Positions 8,122 through 16,515 of a stretch of DNA of 64,000 bases are shown here, in pieces. This stretch comes from an uncultured Alphaproteobacteria bacterium (GTDB lineage Bacteria > Pseudomonadota > Alphaproteobacteria > RF32 > CAG-239). Each line of letters opens with the position of its first letter. Within the stretch, counting starts at the first letter, position 1. Both the position numbers and the translations under genes were made by a program. The stretch is from NCBI GenBank assembly GCA_910584385.1, contig CAJUAK010000001.1:62001-126000 (forward strand), read 5' to 3'. The notes beneath the pieces are model-generated. The model was given only the letters and a program-made list of their open reading frames with translations. It did no database searches and was not told where the DNA came from.

Positions 8122-9804
8122 TTAAGCGTTCTTTTTCAGGGCTTCGCCTAAAACGTCGCCTAAAGTAGAACCGTTAGAAGAATTAGAATATTCTTCCAAA
8201 GCTTTCTTTTCTTCATCAATTTCTAAAGCCTTGATTGACAAACCGATTTTAGAATTCTTTTTGTCAACGGAGGTGATTTTTGCTTCAACAACATCACCGG
8301 CTTTGAAATTATCAGGATTCTGAGAAGCTTTGTCGCGGGACAAGTCGGCTTTTTTGATGTAAGCCTTAAGTCCGTTAACTTCTACATTAACGCCTTTGTC
8401 ATCATTATCAATGACGGTAGCCTTAACGGTTTCACCTTTCTTAAGGCCTTCGAATGCTGCGGAAACAGTATCTTCGGACAATTGTTTAATGCCCAGAGAA
8501 ATGCGTTCTTTTTCAACATCGACATCAATGATTTTAGCTTCGATATCCTGTCCTTTTGTATAGTCTTTAACAGCTTCTTCGCCGCTCTTGTCCCAAGAGA
8601 TGTCGGAGAGGTGAATCATGCCGTCAATTTCATCAGACAGGCCGATGAACAAACCAAATTCAGTGATGTTTTTGATTTTTCCTTCAATAACAGAACCGAC
8701 TGGATGTTCTTCGATATAAGCAGCCCAAGGATTCGGGGTGCATTGTTTAATGCCGAGGCTGATGCGGCGTTTGTCAGCATCAACTTCCAAAACCTTAACT
8801 TCAACTTCCTGGGAAGTAGAAACGATTTTGCCCGGATGTACGTTTTTGCGTGTCCAGCTCATTTCGCTGACGTGAACCAAGCCTTCAATGCCGTCTTCGA
8901 GTTCGACAAATGCGCCGTAGTCGGTAATATTGGTAACTTTACCATTGTATACTTCGCCAACTTGGTATTTGCCGGCAACTTCAGCCCAAGGATCATTTTC
9001 AAGCTGTTTCATGCCCAAAGAAATGCGTTGGTTGTCTTCATTGAATTTGATAACCTGAACTTTAACCGTCTGGCCGACAGAAAGAACTTCTGAAGGATGG
9101 TTAATGCGTTTCCAAGAAATATCTGTAACGTGCAGCAAGCCGTCAACACCGCCGAGGTCAATAAATGCGCCGTAATCAGTGATGTTTTTAACAACGCCGT
9201 CCAAAACAGAGCCTTCTTTTAAGGTGTCGATGAGTTCGGCACGGGCTTCAGCGCGGGTTTCTTCCAAAACAACGCGGCGTGAAACAACGATGTTTCCGCG
9301 AACTTTATCCATCTTCAAAATTTGGAAAGGCTGAGAAATGCCCATCAAAGGCGTAATGTCGCGAATGGGGCGGATATCGATTTGAGAACCCGGCAAGAAT
9401 GCAATAGCGCCGTTCAAATCAACAGTAAAGCCGCCTTTAACGCGTCCAAAGATAATTCCGTTAACTCTTTCGCCGCTGTTGAGGCATTTTTCCAAATCAT
9501 GCCAAGCTTCTTCACGGCGTGCTTTTTCGCGGGAAAGAACGATATTGCCGTCTTTGTCTTCATAACGGTCAACATAAACTTCAACCTGGTCGCCAATCTT
9601 GAGTTCCGGATTTTGGCCAAATTCGCGCATGGGAATGCGGCCTTCAGATTTCAAACCGACATCAACGATTGCAAAATCAGGGGTTAAACGGATAATTGTT
9701 CCTTTAACGACAGAACCGGTAATATTGTTCTCGCCGAACTGTTCGTTTAACAAAGCTTCAAAGCTTTCTGTCATTTCAGGAATTTTAAATTCAGTATTTG
9801 TCAT
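8122..9804 (-). CDS. rpsA: 30S ribosomal protein S1
   Basis: S1 binds mRNA on the small ribosomal subunit and helps initiation on structured or weak-leader messages. The 560-residue product shows consecutive S1/OB-fold repeats with the typical 'ITDYGAFIDLGGVDGLLHVTD' pattern (several copies: NITDYGAFI, NITDYGAFV, NITEFGLFI) and the RISLG repeat ends. Length is normal for alphaproteobacteria. Start chosen at 9804 (MTNTEFKIP); the upstream in-frame ATG at 9894 would add 30 residues unlike S1 and would cover the preceding terminator. No clear Shine-Dalgarno is seen before 9804. Gene order cmk-rpsA is the classical one. Confidence 0.97.
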   Translation of the reverse strand: MTNTEFKIPEMTESFEALLNEQFGENNITGSVVKGTIIRLTPDFAIVDVGLKSEGRIPMREFGQNPELKIGDQVEVYVDRYEDKDGNIVLSREKARREEAWHDLEKCLNSGERVNGIIFGRVKGGFTVDLNGAIAFLPGSQIDIRPIRDITPLMGISQPFQILKMDKVRGNIVVSRRVVLEETRAEARAELIDTLKEGSVLDGVVKNITDYGAFIDLGGVDGLLHVTDISWKRINHPSEVLSVGQTVKVQVIKFNEDNQRISLGMKQLENDPWAEVAGKYQVGEVYNGKVTNITDYGAFVELEDGIEGLVHVSEMSWTRKNVHPGKIVSTSQEVEVKVLEVDADKRRISLGIKQCTPNPWAAYIEEHPVGSVIEGKIKNITEFGLFIGLSDEIDGMIHLSDISWDKSGEEAVKDYTKGQDIEAKIIDVDVEKERISLGIKQLSEDTVSAAFEGLKKGETVKATVIDNDDKGVNVEVNGLKAYIKKADLSRDKASQNPDNFKAGDVVEAKITSVDKKNSKIGLSIKALEIDEEKKALEEYSNSSNGSTLGDVLGEALKKNA

Positions 9805-9865
9805 TAAATATAAAATTTCAAAAAAATGCCTGCCGGAAAATAAAAGGCGGACTTGTGCGAAATAA

Positions 9866-9914
9866 AAAAACAACACGGAGTTTTGCGCACCCAAAACAAA
9901 ACCGTGTTGTTTTT
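9866..9914 (-). terminator. Terminator or attenuator between cmk and rpsA
   Basis: On the minus strand a long hairpin (outer arm CAACACGG/CCGTGTTG at 9871-9878 and 9902-9909, inner arm GTTTTG/CAAAAC) is followed by a T-run. It would separate cmk from rpsA, making rpsA largely independent or subject to attenuation. Confidence 0.75.
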
Positions 9915-9928
9915 ATACACTTAAATTT

Positions 9929-10600
9929 TTATTTTTCAAGCATTTTTTTGTGCTGAGCCACGATTTCCATAGCCTTTTGAAGCACTTCGTCGATTCCCAA
10001 AAGGGAGGTGTCTAAAATATATGCATCTTCTGCGGGTTTCAGCGGCGCCGTTGCGCGTTGGATATCCCGTTCATCGCGTGCTTTCATGTCGGAAATTACC
10101 TGGTCGATATCAGCTTTTATGCCCTTTTGGATAAATTCGTCATACCGGCGTTTGGCACGGATTTCGGTTGAGGCCGTAATAAAAAACTTCACATCGGCAT
10201 TCGGGCAAACGACAGTGCCGGTATCTCTCCCGTCAAAAATTGCGCCTTGTGCGGGCTGTCCGTTTGCAAAAACCGGATTCTTGGCAAAATCCTGCTGCAT
10301 CTTTAACAATGCGGCGCGGACTTTAGGATGGGCGGAAACAATAGAGGCGGCTTTGCTGCCGATATCCGAGCGGAAATCGCGGTTTTGCGAAAGGGAGGTC
10401 ATTTTGGCAAAGGTAAGCATCTGCGCTTCCTTCTCTGCCGCGGCTTCGTCATTGATGTCCATTCCGTTCAAAACCATGTTCAAACCTAAGGCGCGGTATA
10501 TCATTCCCGTATCGAAAACCGCAAAATTATATTTATTGGCCAAAGCGCTGGCCAAAGTCCCTTTTCCGGCGGCGGCCGGCCCATCTATGGTAATAATCAT
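9929..10600 (-). CDS. cmk: Cytidylate kinase
   Basis: Phosphorylates CMP and dCMP with ATP for nucleotide recycling. The N-terminus carries the P-loop GPAAAGKGT (about residues 7-15), followed by the FDTGMIYRA substrate segment and the DGRDTGTVVCPNADVKFF motif typical of CMP kinases; C-terminal 'RDERDIQRATAPL' is the lid region. 223 residues is normal. Precedes rpsA on the same strand, a conserved pairing. Confidence 0.96.
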   Translation of the reverse strand: MIITIDGPAAAGKGTLASALANKYNFAVFDTGMIYRALGLNMVLNGMDINDEAAAEKEAQMLTFAKMTSLSQNRDFRSDIGSKAASIVSAHPKVRAALLKMQQDFAKNPVFANGQPAQGAIFDGRDTGTVVCPNADVKFFITASTEIRAKRRYDEFIQKGIKADIDQVISDMKARDERDIQRATAPLKPAEDAYILDTSLLGIDEVLQKAMEIVAQHKKMLEK

Positions 10601-10713
10601 CCTTAACTTCCGTTGTAATAAAATTTTAATATAAAAAATGCTAATCTTATATTATAATGGAAGTATAAACAGAAATTTTAGATTCTACCAAGCAATTTTT
10701 TAAGGTTATAATA

Positions 10714-11211
10714 ATGATAAAATTGTCCGGCTCTATAATAATGGTAATCTCGCTCTTTTTTGCATTGTCTGCAAATGCGCTGACAGTCCAAAACGGAAAC
10801 GATGCCTTGTTTTTTGACATGATGGGGCAGGGCACGCCTTCCCAGCGCGCGGCAAAAGCCGCTCCGCCAAAAGAAACGGTTGATTATAAGAATGTGGCGG
10901 CAAAATTGATGAAGGGCAGTTCAGATGAAAATGTCAAGGAAATATGGCTGGACGAATTGCTGCCGCGCCAATCCCTGCTGCTTCCATTGCGTAAAGATGT
11001 CCGCCTTTATTTAACCGAAATGCCCGGACAAACCTGCAGCGTTGAGTGCAATTCCAGAACCATGCAGCTTAAAGACAAATTTAAAGAAGACAACAGGCTT
11101 GTTTTTAATTATACGGCAGTTGCTTTCGGCAAGGCGGTTTTTTATGTGGATTGCATTCAAAAGTCTTCGGGAAAAGTTGATTCCAAAGTTGTAATAATGA
11201 ATGTGCGCTAA
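10714..11211 (+). CDS. Exported hypothetical protein (165 aa)
   Basis: A signal peptide (about residues 1-23, hydrophobic core VISLFFALSA, cleavage near ANA-LT) is followed by a hydrophilic region and a C-terminal beta-rich part with three cysteines (TCSVEC and VDC) that could form a disulfide in the periplasm. Family not recognised. Its TAA overlaps the ATG of rsmE by one base, so it heads a five-gene translationally coupled operon with rsmE, a response regulator, an Hpt protein and rquA. Confidence 0.75.
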   Translation: MIKLSGSIIMVISLFFALSANALTVQNGNDALFFDMMGQGTPSQRAAKAAPPKETVDYKNVAAKLMKGSSDENVKEIWLDELLPRQSLLLPLRKDVRLYLTEMPGQTCSVECNSRTMQLKDKFKEDNRLVFNYTAVAFGKAVFYVDCIQKSSGKVDSKVVIMNVR

Positions 11212-11951
11212 TGTCTAAAAACAAGCCTAAAATCCGCCTGTATATTCCGCAAGATTTAAGTTCTTCTGCCGTTGCAGCGCTAAGCGAAGCGCAAAGCCAC
11301 TATCTGAAACATGTAATGCGCCTGTTGCCGGGGGACAGCATCCGCGTTTTTGACGGAAAAACCGGCGAATATGAAGCCCGGTTGGAAGAGGCCGGCAAAA
11401 AATTGTATAATGTTTCCCGTTTGGCAAAAACGCGCGATTATGCGGCATCTCCGGATATTTGGCTTGTTTTCGCCCCTGTAAAAAAAGACCAAACAGATTT
11501 TATTGTTGAAAAAGCCGTTGAACTTGGCGTTTCTGCCATCTTGCCTGTTTCAACGCGTTACAGCATTTCCTCCAAGATAAACCAGGAACGGTATGAAGCC
11601 TGCGCCATAGAAGCTGCGGAACAATGCCGTCGGCTGGATTTGCCTAAGATATTTCCTTTAACGGCTCTGGAAAAGCTGTTAAGGGAATGGCCGAAAGAAA
11701 GGGCATTGTTTTTTATGGATGAAAGCGGCTCTGGTAACGATGTTTTTACCGTTTTCTGCCAAGATAATTCTAAAGCGCCGGCCGCGATTCTCGTGGGGCC
11801 GGAAGGCGGCTTTGCGGAAGAAGAGCTTAAGTTGCTGCGAAGCCTGGATTTTTGTATCCCTGTTTCCCTTGGCAAACGGATATTGCGGGCGGAGACGGCA
11901 GTTGCGGCGGCATTGTCTTGCTGGCAGGCGATTGCTGGAGATTGGAGGTAA
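11211..11951 (+). CDS. rsmE: 16S rRNA m3U1498 methyltransferase RsmE
   Basis: SPOUT-fold methyltransferase that methylates N3 of U1498 in 16S rRNA. Motifs: N-terminal PUA-like region with HYLKHVMRLLPGD, the middle EKAVELGV and AAEQCRR segments, and the C-terminal trefoil-knot motifs VGPEGGF and LGKRILRAETA. 246 residues is normal. It overlaps the upstream exported gene by 1 nt and is followed after one base by the response-regulator ATG, whose ribosome site lies inside rsmE. Confidence 0.95.
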   Translation: MSKNKPKIRLYIPQDLSSSAVAALSEAQSHYLKHVMRLLPGDSIRVFDGKTGEYEARLEEAGKKLYNVSRLAKTRDYAASPDIWLVFAPVKKDQTDFIVEKAVELGVSAILPVSTRYSISSKINQERYEACAIEAAEQCRRLDLPKIFPLTALEKLLREWPKERALFFMDESGSGNDVFTVFCQDNSKAPAAILVGPEGGFAEEELKLLRSLDFCIPVSLGKRILRAETAVAAALSCWQAIAGDWR

Positions 11952-11952
11952 A

Positions 11953-12627
11953 ATGAAGATACTCATTGCGGATGATCATGAATTGTTTTTAAAAGGGCTG
12001 GAACTTATTCTGAGCGATTTTGGCGGCAGCCCGCAGTTGGTTTTTGCAAAAAATTATACTGAAATATTTGAAATCATTGAAAAGGAACAAGATTTTGACC
12101 TCGTCCTGACCGATTTGGCAATGCCCGGCGCCGCCTGGCTGGATGCCATCCAAAGGATTCACGCCGCCTTGGAAGGAACGCCGATTATTATCCTCTCCGC
12201 TGTTTTTGACCGGGAAATCGTGCAAAAAACTTTAGATATCGGCGTTTCGGGATATATCCCGAAAACATCATCGAATGCGGTAATTATCGGGGCGGTTAAC
12301 CTGGTCTTGTCTGGCGGGCTTTATATTCCGCCTGAACTTCTGCACAATACCTCGCAAAATGAACTGACAATCCTCAAGGAAATAGAAAAAATCTCTCCGG
12401 AAGTCCGCGTGGAAGAAAATGTTAAAAATTTGACGGCAAGACAGATTGACGTTTTGAAACTGATTGCCAAAGGCCTGTCAAACAAACAGATTGCATATGA
12501 GCTGAAATTAACGGAAGGGACGGTAAAGCTCCATGTAACGGCAATTTTAAAACTGCTGAATGTATATAACAGGACATCCGCCGTTTTGGAAGCCGGGCGC
12601 CTGGGGTTAATAGAGAATGATAAATAA
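11953..12627 (+). CDS. LuxR/NarL-family response regulator
   Basis: DNA-binding output of a phosphorelay. The receiver domain (about residues 1-120) has the acidic pair in ADDHE, the phosphoacceptor Asp in LTDLAMPG, Ser in IILSAV and Lys in YIPKTS. The C-terminal LuxR helix-turn-helix (about 155-220) contains LTARQIDVLKLIAKGLSNKQ. Start at 11953 is supported by GGAGG 5 nt upstream (inside the rsmE end); longer upstream reading frames are rejected. No cognate kinase is adjacent, but an Hpt protein overlaps its 3' end by 11 nt, suggesting phosphoryl transfer through that protein. Confidence 0.93.
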   Translation: MKILIADDHELFLKGLELILSDFGGSPQLVFAKNYTEIFEIIEKEQDFDLVLTDLAMPGAAWLDAIQRIHAALEGTPIIILSAVFDREIVQKTLDIGVSGYIPKTSSNAVIIGAVNLVLSGGLYIPPELLHNTSQNELTILKEIEKISPEVRVEENVKNLTARQIDVLKLIAKGLSNKQIAYELKLTEGTVKLHVTAILKLLNVYNRTSAVLEAGRLGLIENDK

Positions 12628-12949
12628 AGAAGCCTTTTTGCAATATGCGCAAATCTTTGGGATGGAAAAAATGCGCGCGCTGTGGCTGGACTTTAAAAAA
12701 GATGCCCAATTGAAGTTTCGGGAAGCCGGCCGGCAGGACAAAGATTCGCTGCGGCGTATGTTCCATAGTTTGAGTTCTTCTTCTAAAGTCTTTGGAATGG
12801 ATGATTTTGCCCGGTTTTGCAGTAAGGCGGAGGATGAAATTCTTAAGGGAAATGCCCAAAAAGGTTCTGAATTCCTATTGCCCGGCGCTAAGCTTTTGGA
12901 ACAGCAGCTGGCGGAAATAGAAGATTTTTTTAATAAGGATAAGCCATGA
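12617..12949 (+). CDS. Histidine phosphotransfer (Hpt) domain protein
   Basis: A small all-helical protein of 110 residues. The segment FHSLSSSSKVFGM (about residues 50-62) matches the Hpt four-helix-bundle core, with His51 or so as the likely phosphorylated residue; the usual Lys-Gly after the His-x-Leu is replaced by Ser-Ser. It overlaps the response regulator by 11 nt and rquA by 4 nt (ATGA), so it is likely translated with both. Probable role: relays phosphate from an unlinked hybrid kinase to the regulator upstream (inference). Confidence 0.82.
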   Translation: MINKEAFLQYAQIFGMEKMRALWLDFKKDAQLKFREAGRQDKDSLRRMFHSLSSSSKVFGMDDFARFCSKAEDEILKGNAQKGSEFLLPGAKLLEQQLAEIEDFFNKDKP

Positions 12950-13683
12950 AGAAACAGCCTTTGCCAAATGAGACGCCTTTATATCATCAGGAATTTTATG
13001 AAGATTTTTATAATAATAAAGACCTCTGCCGTTTTTTTGATAAATATCAGGTGCAAAGGATTCTGACATTAGGCGCCTATGATGACATGGCTGCTTCGGT
13101 TCAAAAAGAAATCAGCCAGGGGATGAGGGTTCTGCAGCTGGGGCTGACTTTTGGGCATCAGATAACGGATATTGCCGACCGCATCGGCAAAAAAGGGCAA
13201 TATGACATTTTAGACGTGAATGAAGCCAGATTGCAGCGTGCAAGGGAAAAATATTTGGAAGAAGATTACCCTATGCTGAACTTTATCCGCCATAATGCCG
13301 CCGAACCATATGATAAAGGCTATGATGCCGTTATCTGTTTTCAGCTGCTGCATGAAGTGCCCTTTCCTGAAAAAATCAAGATCGTAGAATTGGCGCTCAA
13401 ATCTGTCAGTAAAGACGGCGCCGTTATCTTTGTCGATTACCACCGTCCGGTCTGGTGCCATCCGCTGCGTTATTTTATCCGTATGTTTAACCGCCTTTAC
13501 CAGCCTTTTGCCGAAAAAATGTGGGAGGTCGAAATTTCTGCCATGGCTGTGCACCGTACAGATTTCAACTGGACCAAAACCACTTTTGCGCATAACCTTT
13601 ATCAAAAGGTCGTTGCGCGCAAGAAAGATGCGCCGGCTAAAATAGTTGGGAAATTGCCTCAGCAATCTGAAGGGACGGATTAA
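12946..13683 (+). CDS. rquA: Rhodoquinone biosynthesis protein RquA
   Basis: RquA converts ubiquinone to rhodoquinone, the low-potential quinone used for fumarate reduction under anoxia; it is related to SAM methyltransferases but uses SAM as amino donor. The call rests on the family-specific pattern: VLQLGLTFGHQ near the SAM site, YDAVICFQLLHEVP, VDYHRPVWCHPLRY and the C-terminal LYQKVVA. At 245 residues the size fits. It is the last gene of the operon and runs convergently into the ELM1-family gene with 47 nt of overlap. A generic methyltransferase of ubiquinone metabolism is the main alternative. Confidence 0.82.
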   Translation: MKKQPLPNETPLYHQEFYEDFYNNKDLCRFFDKYQVQRILTLGAYDDMAASVQKEISQGMRVLQLGLTFGHQITDIADRIGKKGQYDILDVNEARLQRAREKYLEEDYPMLNFIRHNAAEPYDKGYDAVICFQLLHEVPFPEKIKIVELALKSVSKDGAVIFVDYHRPVWCHPLRYFIRMFNRLYQPFAEKMWEVEISAMAVHRTDFNWTKTTFAHNLYQKVVARKKDAPAKIVGKLPQQSEGTD

Positions 13684-14614
13684 TATATTCCCTGGCAGAA
13701 AACCCGATGGCGTTTTGGGCATCTGCCGGGCAGGCATAACCTTCGTCAAAGAAGGTTTGGCAAAACATTTTATGCTTTTTGCCAAGCCAGCCTTTTCCCA
13801 TAAAAATCAAAACGGGTTTGCCCGTGCCGCAGCTTTCCGAACACATCGAAACGGAATCTCCGCTGGCAATAATGCGGTCTGCGCAAGCAAGAAATCCCAT
13901 ATAGGGGTTTTCTTTTTTTTCTCCCCATAAAAAGGTGTAAGCCGGAATGCCTTTAAGCGTGCGCATAATGGTTTCTTCCGCCTCTTTTCCGGTTCGGCGG
14001 GACGAGGTTATCAAAATAGAACCGCCGGTCTTTTCCCATATGTTTCGAACGGTTTCTCCAAAAGCGAGGGCATTTTCTTGGGTAAAAGGCTTCCCTTTTA
14101 TGCTGCCGCCGATAATGACCGTTGTCAAAGGTTGGGGCAGTTTTTCAAAAACCGGCATCCATTTTTTTCGGGCATCGGCCAAAACTTCCGGCGTGGTGCG
14201 GTGCGCGCTGCCCGTAACATAAATGGCTTGCGGGAGGGAAAGTTTGCCTGCGTCATGTTTGGGAATAGCCAATAAATCGCAAGATTTTGCTTCCCATTTT
14301 TCAATTTTCATCAATTGGATAATTTTGCATTCGCCGTTTGTTTTGCTTTTGATATAGCGTGCGATAGGCGTTGTCCGCCGGCTGATAGAAAGGACGGCAT
14401 CAGGATAAGGCCCGGCCAGCGGGCTGCTTTCCTTTTTATTCATGCCCCACAATTTATTAATCTTAAAAAAATTAGGAAGCTTTGCCCATTTATTGTAGAC
14501 AATTTTTTTCTCAATAACATCAAATTTGCTTTTATCCAAAAATTGGATAACGCCCTTTGCCTGTCCGACACTTCCGGCACGGTCGTCAAGCAAAGCCCAA
14601 ATAACTTTTTTCAT
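13637..14614 (-). CDS. ELM1/DUF1022-family protein
   Basis: Member of the family that includes plant mitochondrial fission factor ELM1 and is common in alphaproteobacteria; the fold is glycosyltransferase-B-like and the bacterial role is not settled. Seen here: the N-terminal WALLDDRAGSVGQAKG, the central VIIGGSIKG, SSRRTGKEAE and the C-terminal IASGDSVSMCSESCGTGKPV, which corresponds to the nucleotide-sugar-binding end of GT-B enzymes. 325 residues. An envelope glycosyltransferase role is inference. The last 47 nt overlap rquA in convergent orientation. Confidence 0.85.
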   Translation of the reverse strand: MKKVIWALLDDRAGSVGQAKGVIQFLDKSKFDVIEKKIVYNKWAKLPNFFKINKLWGMNKKESSPLAGPYPDAVLSISRRTTPIARYIKSKTNGECKIIQLMKIEKWEAKSCDLLAIPKHDAGKLSLPQAIYVTGSAHRTTPEVLADARKKWMPVFEKLPQPLTTVIIGGSIKGKPFTQENALAFGETVRNIWEKTGGSILITSSRRTGKEAEETIMRTLKGIPAYTFLWGEKKENPYMGFLACADRIIASGDSVSMCSESCGTGKPVLIFMGKGWLGKKHKMFCQTFFDEGYACPADAQNAIGFSAREYINPSLQIAEAISQLF

Positions 14615-14713
14615 ATGTGGTTAACTCTAAAAATTAAATAGCCAAGCGATTCTCTTGAAACTAGTATAAACATAAATAAATATAACTCAACAGCTTTTAT
14701 GGGGGAGAAAAAC

Positions 14714-15019
14714 ATGGCACGGCGATTTTATATTTTGATTGTAATGGCGATGCTGCTCATGCCGAGCCGGTCTTTTGCTTTCGCGGCGCAGGAAGATGCT
14801 GAAAACATGGCAGTGCTGATGGCGGTCATGAATTATAAAATAGATGATGAAGAACATATCCGCAATTTGGACGCGCTGCGTGAAGATGCCCGTTTTAACC
14901 GCCGTTTGCAGAGAATGCTGGATAAGCTGACAAACAGCCGGACGAAGAATTCTACGAACAAAAAGGTTTTGGATATTCTTGAAAAAGCGGGAAAAGATTT
15001 AAAACGGGTCTTAGATTAA
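14714..15019 (+). CDS. Small exported protein (101 aa)
   Basis: Signal peptide about residues 1-23 (hydrophobic LIVMAMLLMP, cleavage near SFAFA), then a short charged helical domain rich in Asp, Arg and Lys. Start set at 14714, where GGGGGAG lies 5-6 nt upstream; an in-frame ATG at 14699 overlaps that site. Family not recognised. It heads a group of three small genes. Confidence 0.7.
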   Translation: MARRFYILIVMAMLLMPSRSFAFAAQEDAENMAVLMAVMNYKIDDEEHIRNLDALREDARFNRRLQRMLDKLTNSRTKNSTNKKVLDILEKAGKDLKRVLD

Positions 15020-15072
15020 AGATTATTTAACTAAGTTTGGCTATGCTGGTTAAAAATAACAAGGAGGTGGCT

Positions 15073-15228
15073 ATGAGGGAAGAAAATCAGGATTCTTATC
15101 GTCATTTGCAAGAACTTCGCCTAAAAGTTATTGCTGCCCGCGGCAGTTCGGAAATTGAAGAAATAAATAAAATTTCCGAAGTTGAAAAAGTTATGCGGGC
15201 AATACAGGAAAGAGACCCCAGACAATGA
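15073..15228 (+). CDS. Small charged protein (51 aa)
   Basis: Start at 15073 has a near-perfect AAGGAGGT 5 nt upstream. The product is a short amphipathic Glu/Arg-rich helix without signal peptide. Its TGA overlaps the next ATG (ATGA), so it is translationally coupled to the lipoprotein gene. No family recognised. Confidence 0.6.
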   Translation: MREENQDSYRHLQELRLKVIAARGSSEIEEINKISEVEKVMRAIQERDPRQ

Positions 15229-15518
15229 AAAAGCTTGCTTTGTTTTCTATGCTTTTTGCACTTGGCGCCTGCAGCCTTTGGCAAGATGAAACAGCGCCGT
15301 TTGAACCCGATTATAACCGATATGCCGGAAATGTCTCCATTGTGAGCACCTCATCAGATTCTGTCGTTTATGAATATAAAAACATAAGGGTGGATGAATT
15401 AGGGGCGATTGCTGCACAATATTGCGATGACCACGGGCAGCGCCAGGCCTATTTGGATAAAATTCTCCTTCATAAAAATAATTCCCGCCGTGCAGTTTTT
15501 ATCTGCCGGAAAATGTAA
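15225..15518 (+). CDS. Small lipoprotein (97 aa)
   Basis: The N-terminus MKKLALFSMLFALGAC is a lipoprotein signal with lipobox LGAC (Cys16). The mature part is about 80 residues with two further cysteines (QYCDDHG and FICRKM). The C-terminal half, with a QYC...H pattern and AYLDKI, resembles small alphaproteobacterial lipoproteins of unknown role. Coupled to the 51-aa gene upstream by a 4-nt overlap. Confidence 0.75.
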   Translation: MKKLALFSMLFALGACSLWQDETAPFEPDYNRYAGNVSIVSTSSDSVVYEYKNIRVDELGAIAAQYCDDHGQRQAYLDKILLHKNNSRRAVFICRKM

Positions 15519-15523
15519 TTCAC

Positions 15524-15552
15524 TTGCAAAGATTTATTCTCCTTCCTATATA
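15524..15552 (+). promoter_or_regulatory. Putative promoter of the class II dnaJ gene
   Basis: CTTGCAA (TTGCAA at 15524-15529), 17-nt spacer, TATATA (15547-15552). The -10 overlaps a short inverted repeat CCTAT-ATAG-ATAGG. Confidence 0.55.
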
Positions 15553-15576
15553 GATAGGAGTTAGAGGAATAAAAAA

Positions 15577-16515
15577 ATGAGCAAAAATTTATATCATGTT
15601 TTAGGCGTTACCAAAGAAGCGAGCGATACGGAAATAAAATCTGCATATCGCAAACTGGCGCGCAAATATCATCCGGATTTGAATAAAGACAACAAAGAAG
15701 CTGCGGAAAAATTTAAAGAAATTTCTTGCGCTTATGATATTCTTGGAGATAAAGAAAAGCGCAAAAAATATGATAACAATGAAATAGACTGCGATGGCAA
15801 GCCGACAGGATACGGCGCAGGCTTTGGCGGCGGGCAATATGCGGGCGGCAATCCGTTTGGCGGCGGCACATACACATACAGCGGCGGGGCAGGCAGCAAT
15901 TTTGATTTTTCTTCCATCTTCGGAGATGATATTTTTTCCGCGTTTAGCGGTGGTGATGCAAGGGGCTTCCGCGGTTTTGGCGGCGCTTCTTCGCGGCGCC
16001 CGTCAAAAGGCGATGATTTGACTTATACAATGCGCATAGATTTCATAACCGCAGCGTTGGGCGGCGAAAAGACGATTTCCTTAAACGGAAAAAATCTGAA
16101 TGTAAAAATTCCTGCCGGCACGACAGATGGCCAGACATTGCGCTTAAAAGGCCTGGGCGCGGCCAGTATGAATGGCGGGGCTAACGGCGATGTCCTGATT
16201 ACCTTAAATGTTGACAAACACCCGTATTTTAGCACGGAAGGCAATAATGTGCTGCTTGAGCTGCCGATTTCGGTAAAAGAGGCCGTGTTGGGCGCTAAGG
16301 TAACCGTGCCGACCATTTCCGGCAAAGTAGCGGTAAAAATTCCGCCATATAGCAGCAGCGGGGAAAAGCTGCGCCTTAAAGGCAAGGGAATCAAAAACAA
16401 AAACGGCCAGGGCGATGAAATTATTTTGCTGAAAATCATTTCGCCCAAGTCGCCGGATTCTGAACTTGAAAAAGTTCTTGGCAATATGAAAGATGAGAAT
16501 ATCAGGAATTTTTAA
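15577..16515 (+). CDS. Class II DnaJ-type co-chaperone (CbpA-like)
   Basis: J domain (about residues 4-66) with HPDLN, then a long Gly/Phe/Ser-rich linker (about 75-145), then the two C-terminal substrate-binding beta-domains starting near DLTYTMRIDF. There are no CxxCxGxG zinc repeats, so it is a class II Hsp40 like CbpA, helping DnaK with folding. 312 residues. Its TAA overlaps the ATG of the following DUF1349 gene (TAATG), so the two are translationally coupled. Confidence 0.92.
   Translation: MSKNLYHVLGVTKEASDTEIKSAYRKLARKYHPDLNKDNKEAAEKFKEISCAYDILGDKEKRKKYDNNEIDCDGKPTGYGAGFGGGQYAGGNPFGGGTYTYSGGAGSNFDFSSIFGDDIFSAFSGGDARGFRGFGGASSRRPSKGDDLTYTMRIDFITAALGGEKTISLNGKNLNVKIPAGTTDGQTLRLKGLGAASMNGGANGDVLITLNVDKHPYFSTEGNNVLLELPISVKEAVLGAKVTVPTISGKVAVKIPPYSSSGEKLRLKGKGIKNKNGQGDEIILLKIISPKSPDSELEKVLGNMKDENIRNF

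Noticed and set aside
8122..9894. Longer rpsA with start at 9894
   Set aside because: The extra 30 residues do not resemble S1 and the DNA forms the cmk/rpsA terminator hairpin.
11719..12627. Longer response regulator starting inside rsmE
   Set aside because: The upstream part is out of frame with rsmE and not receiver-like; GGAGG supports the ATG at 11953.
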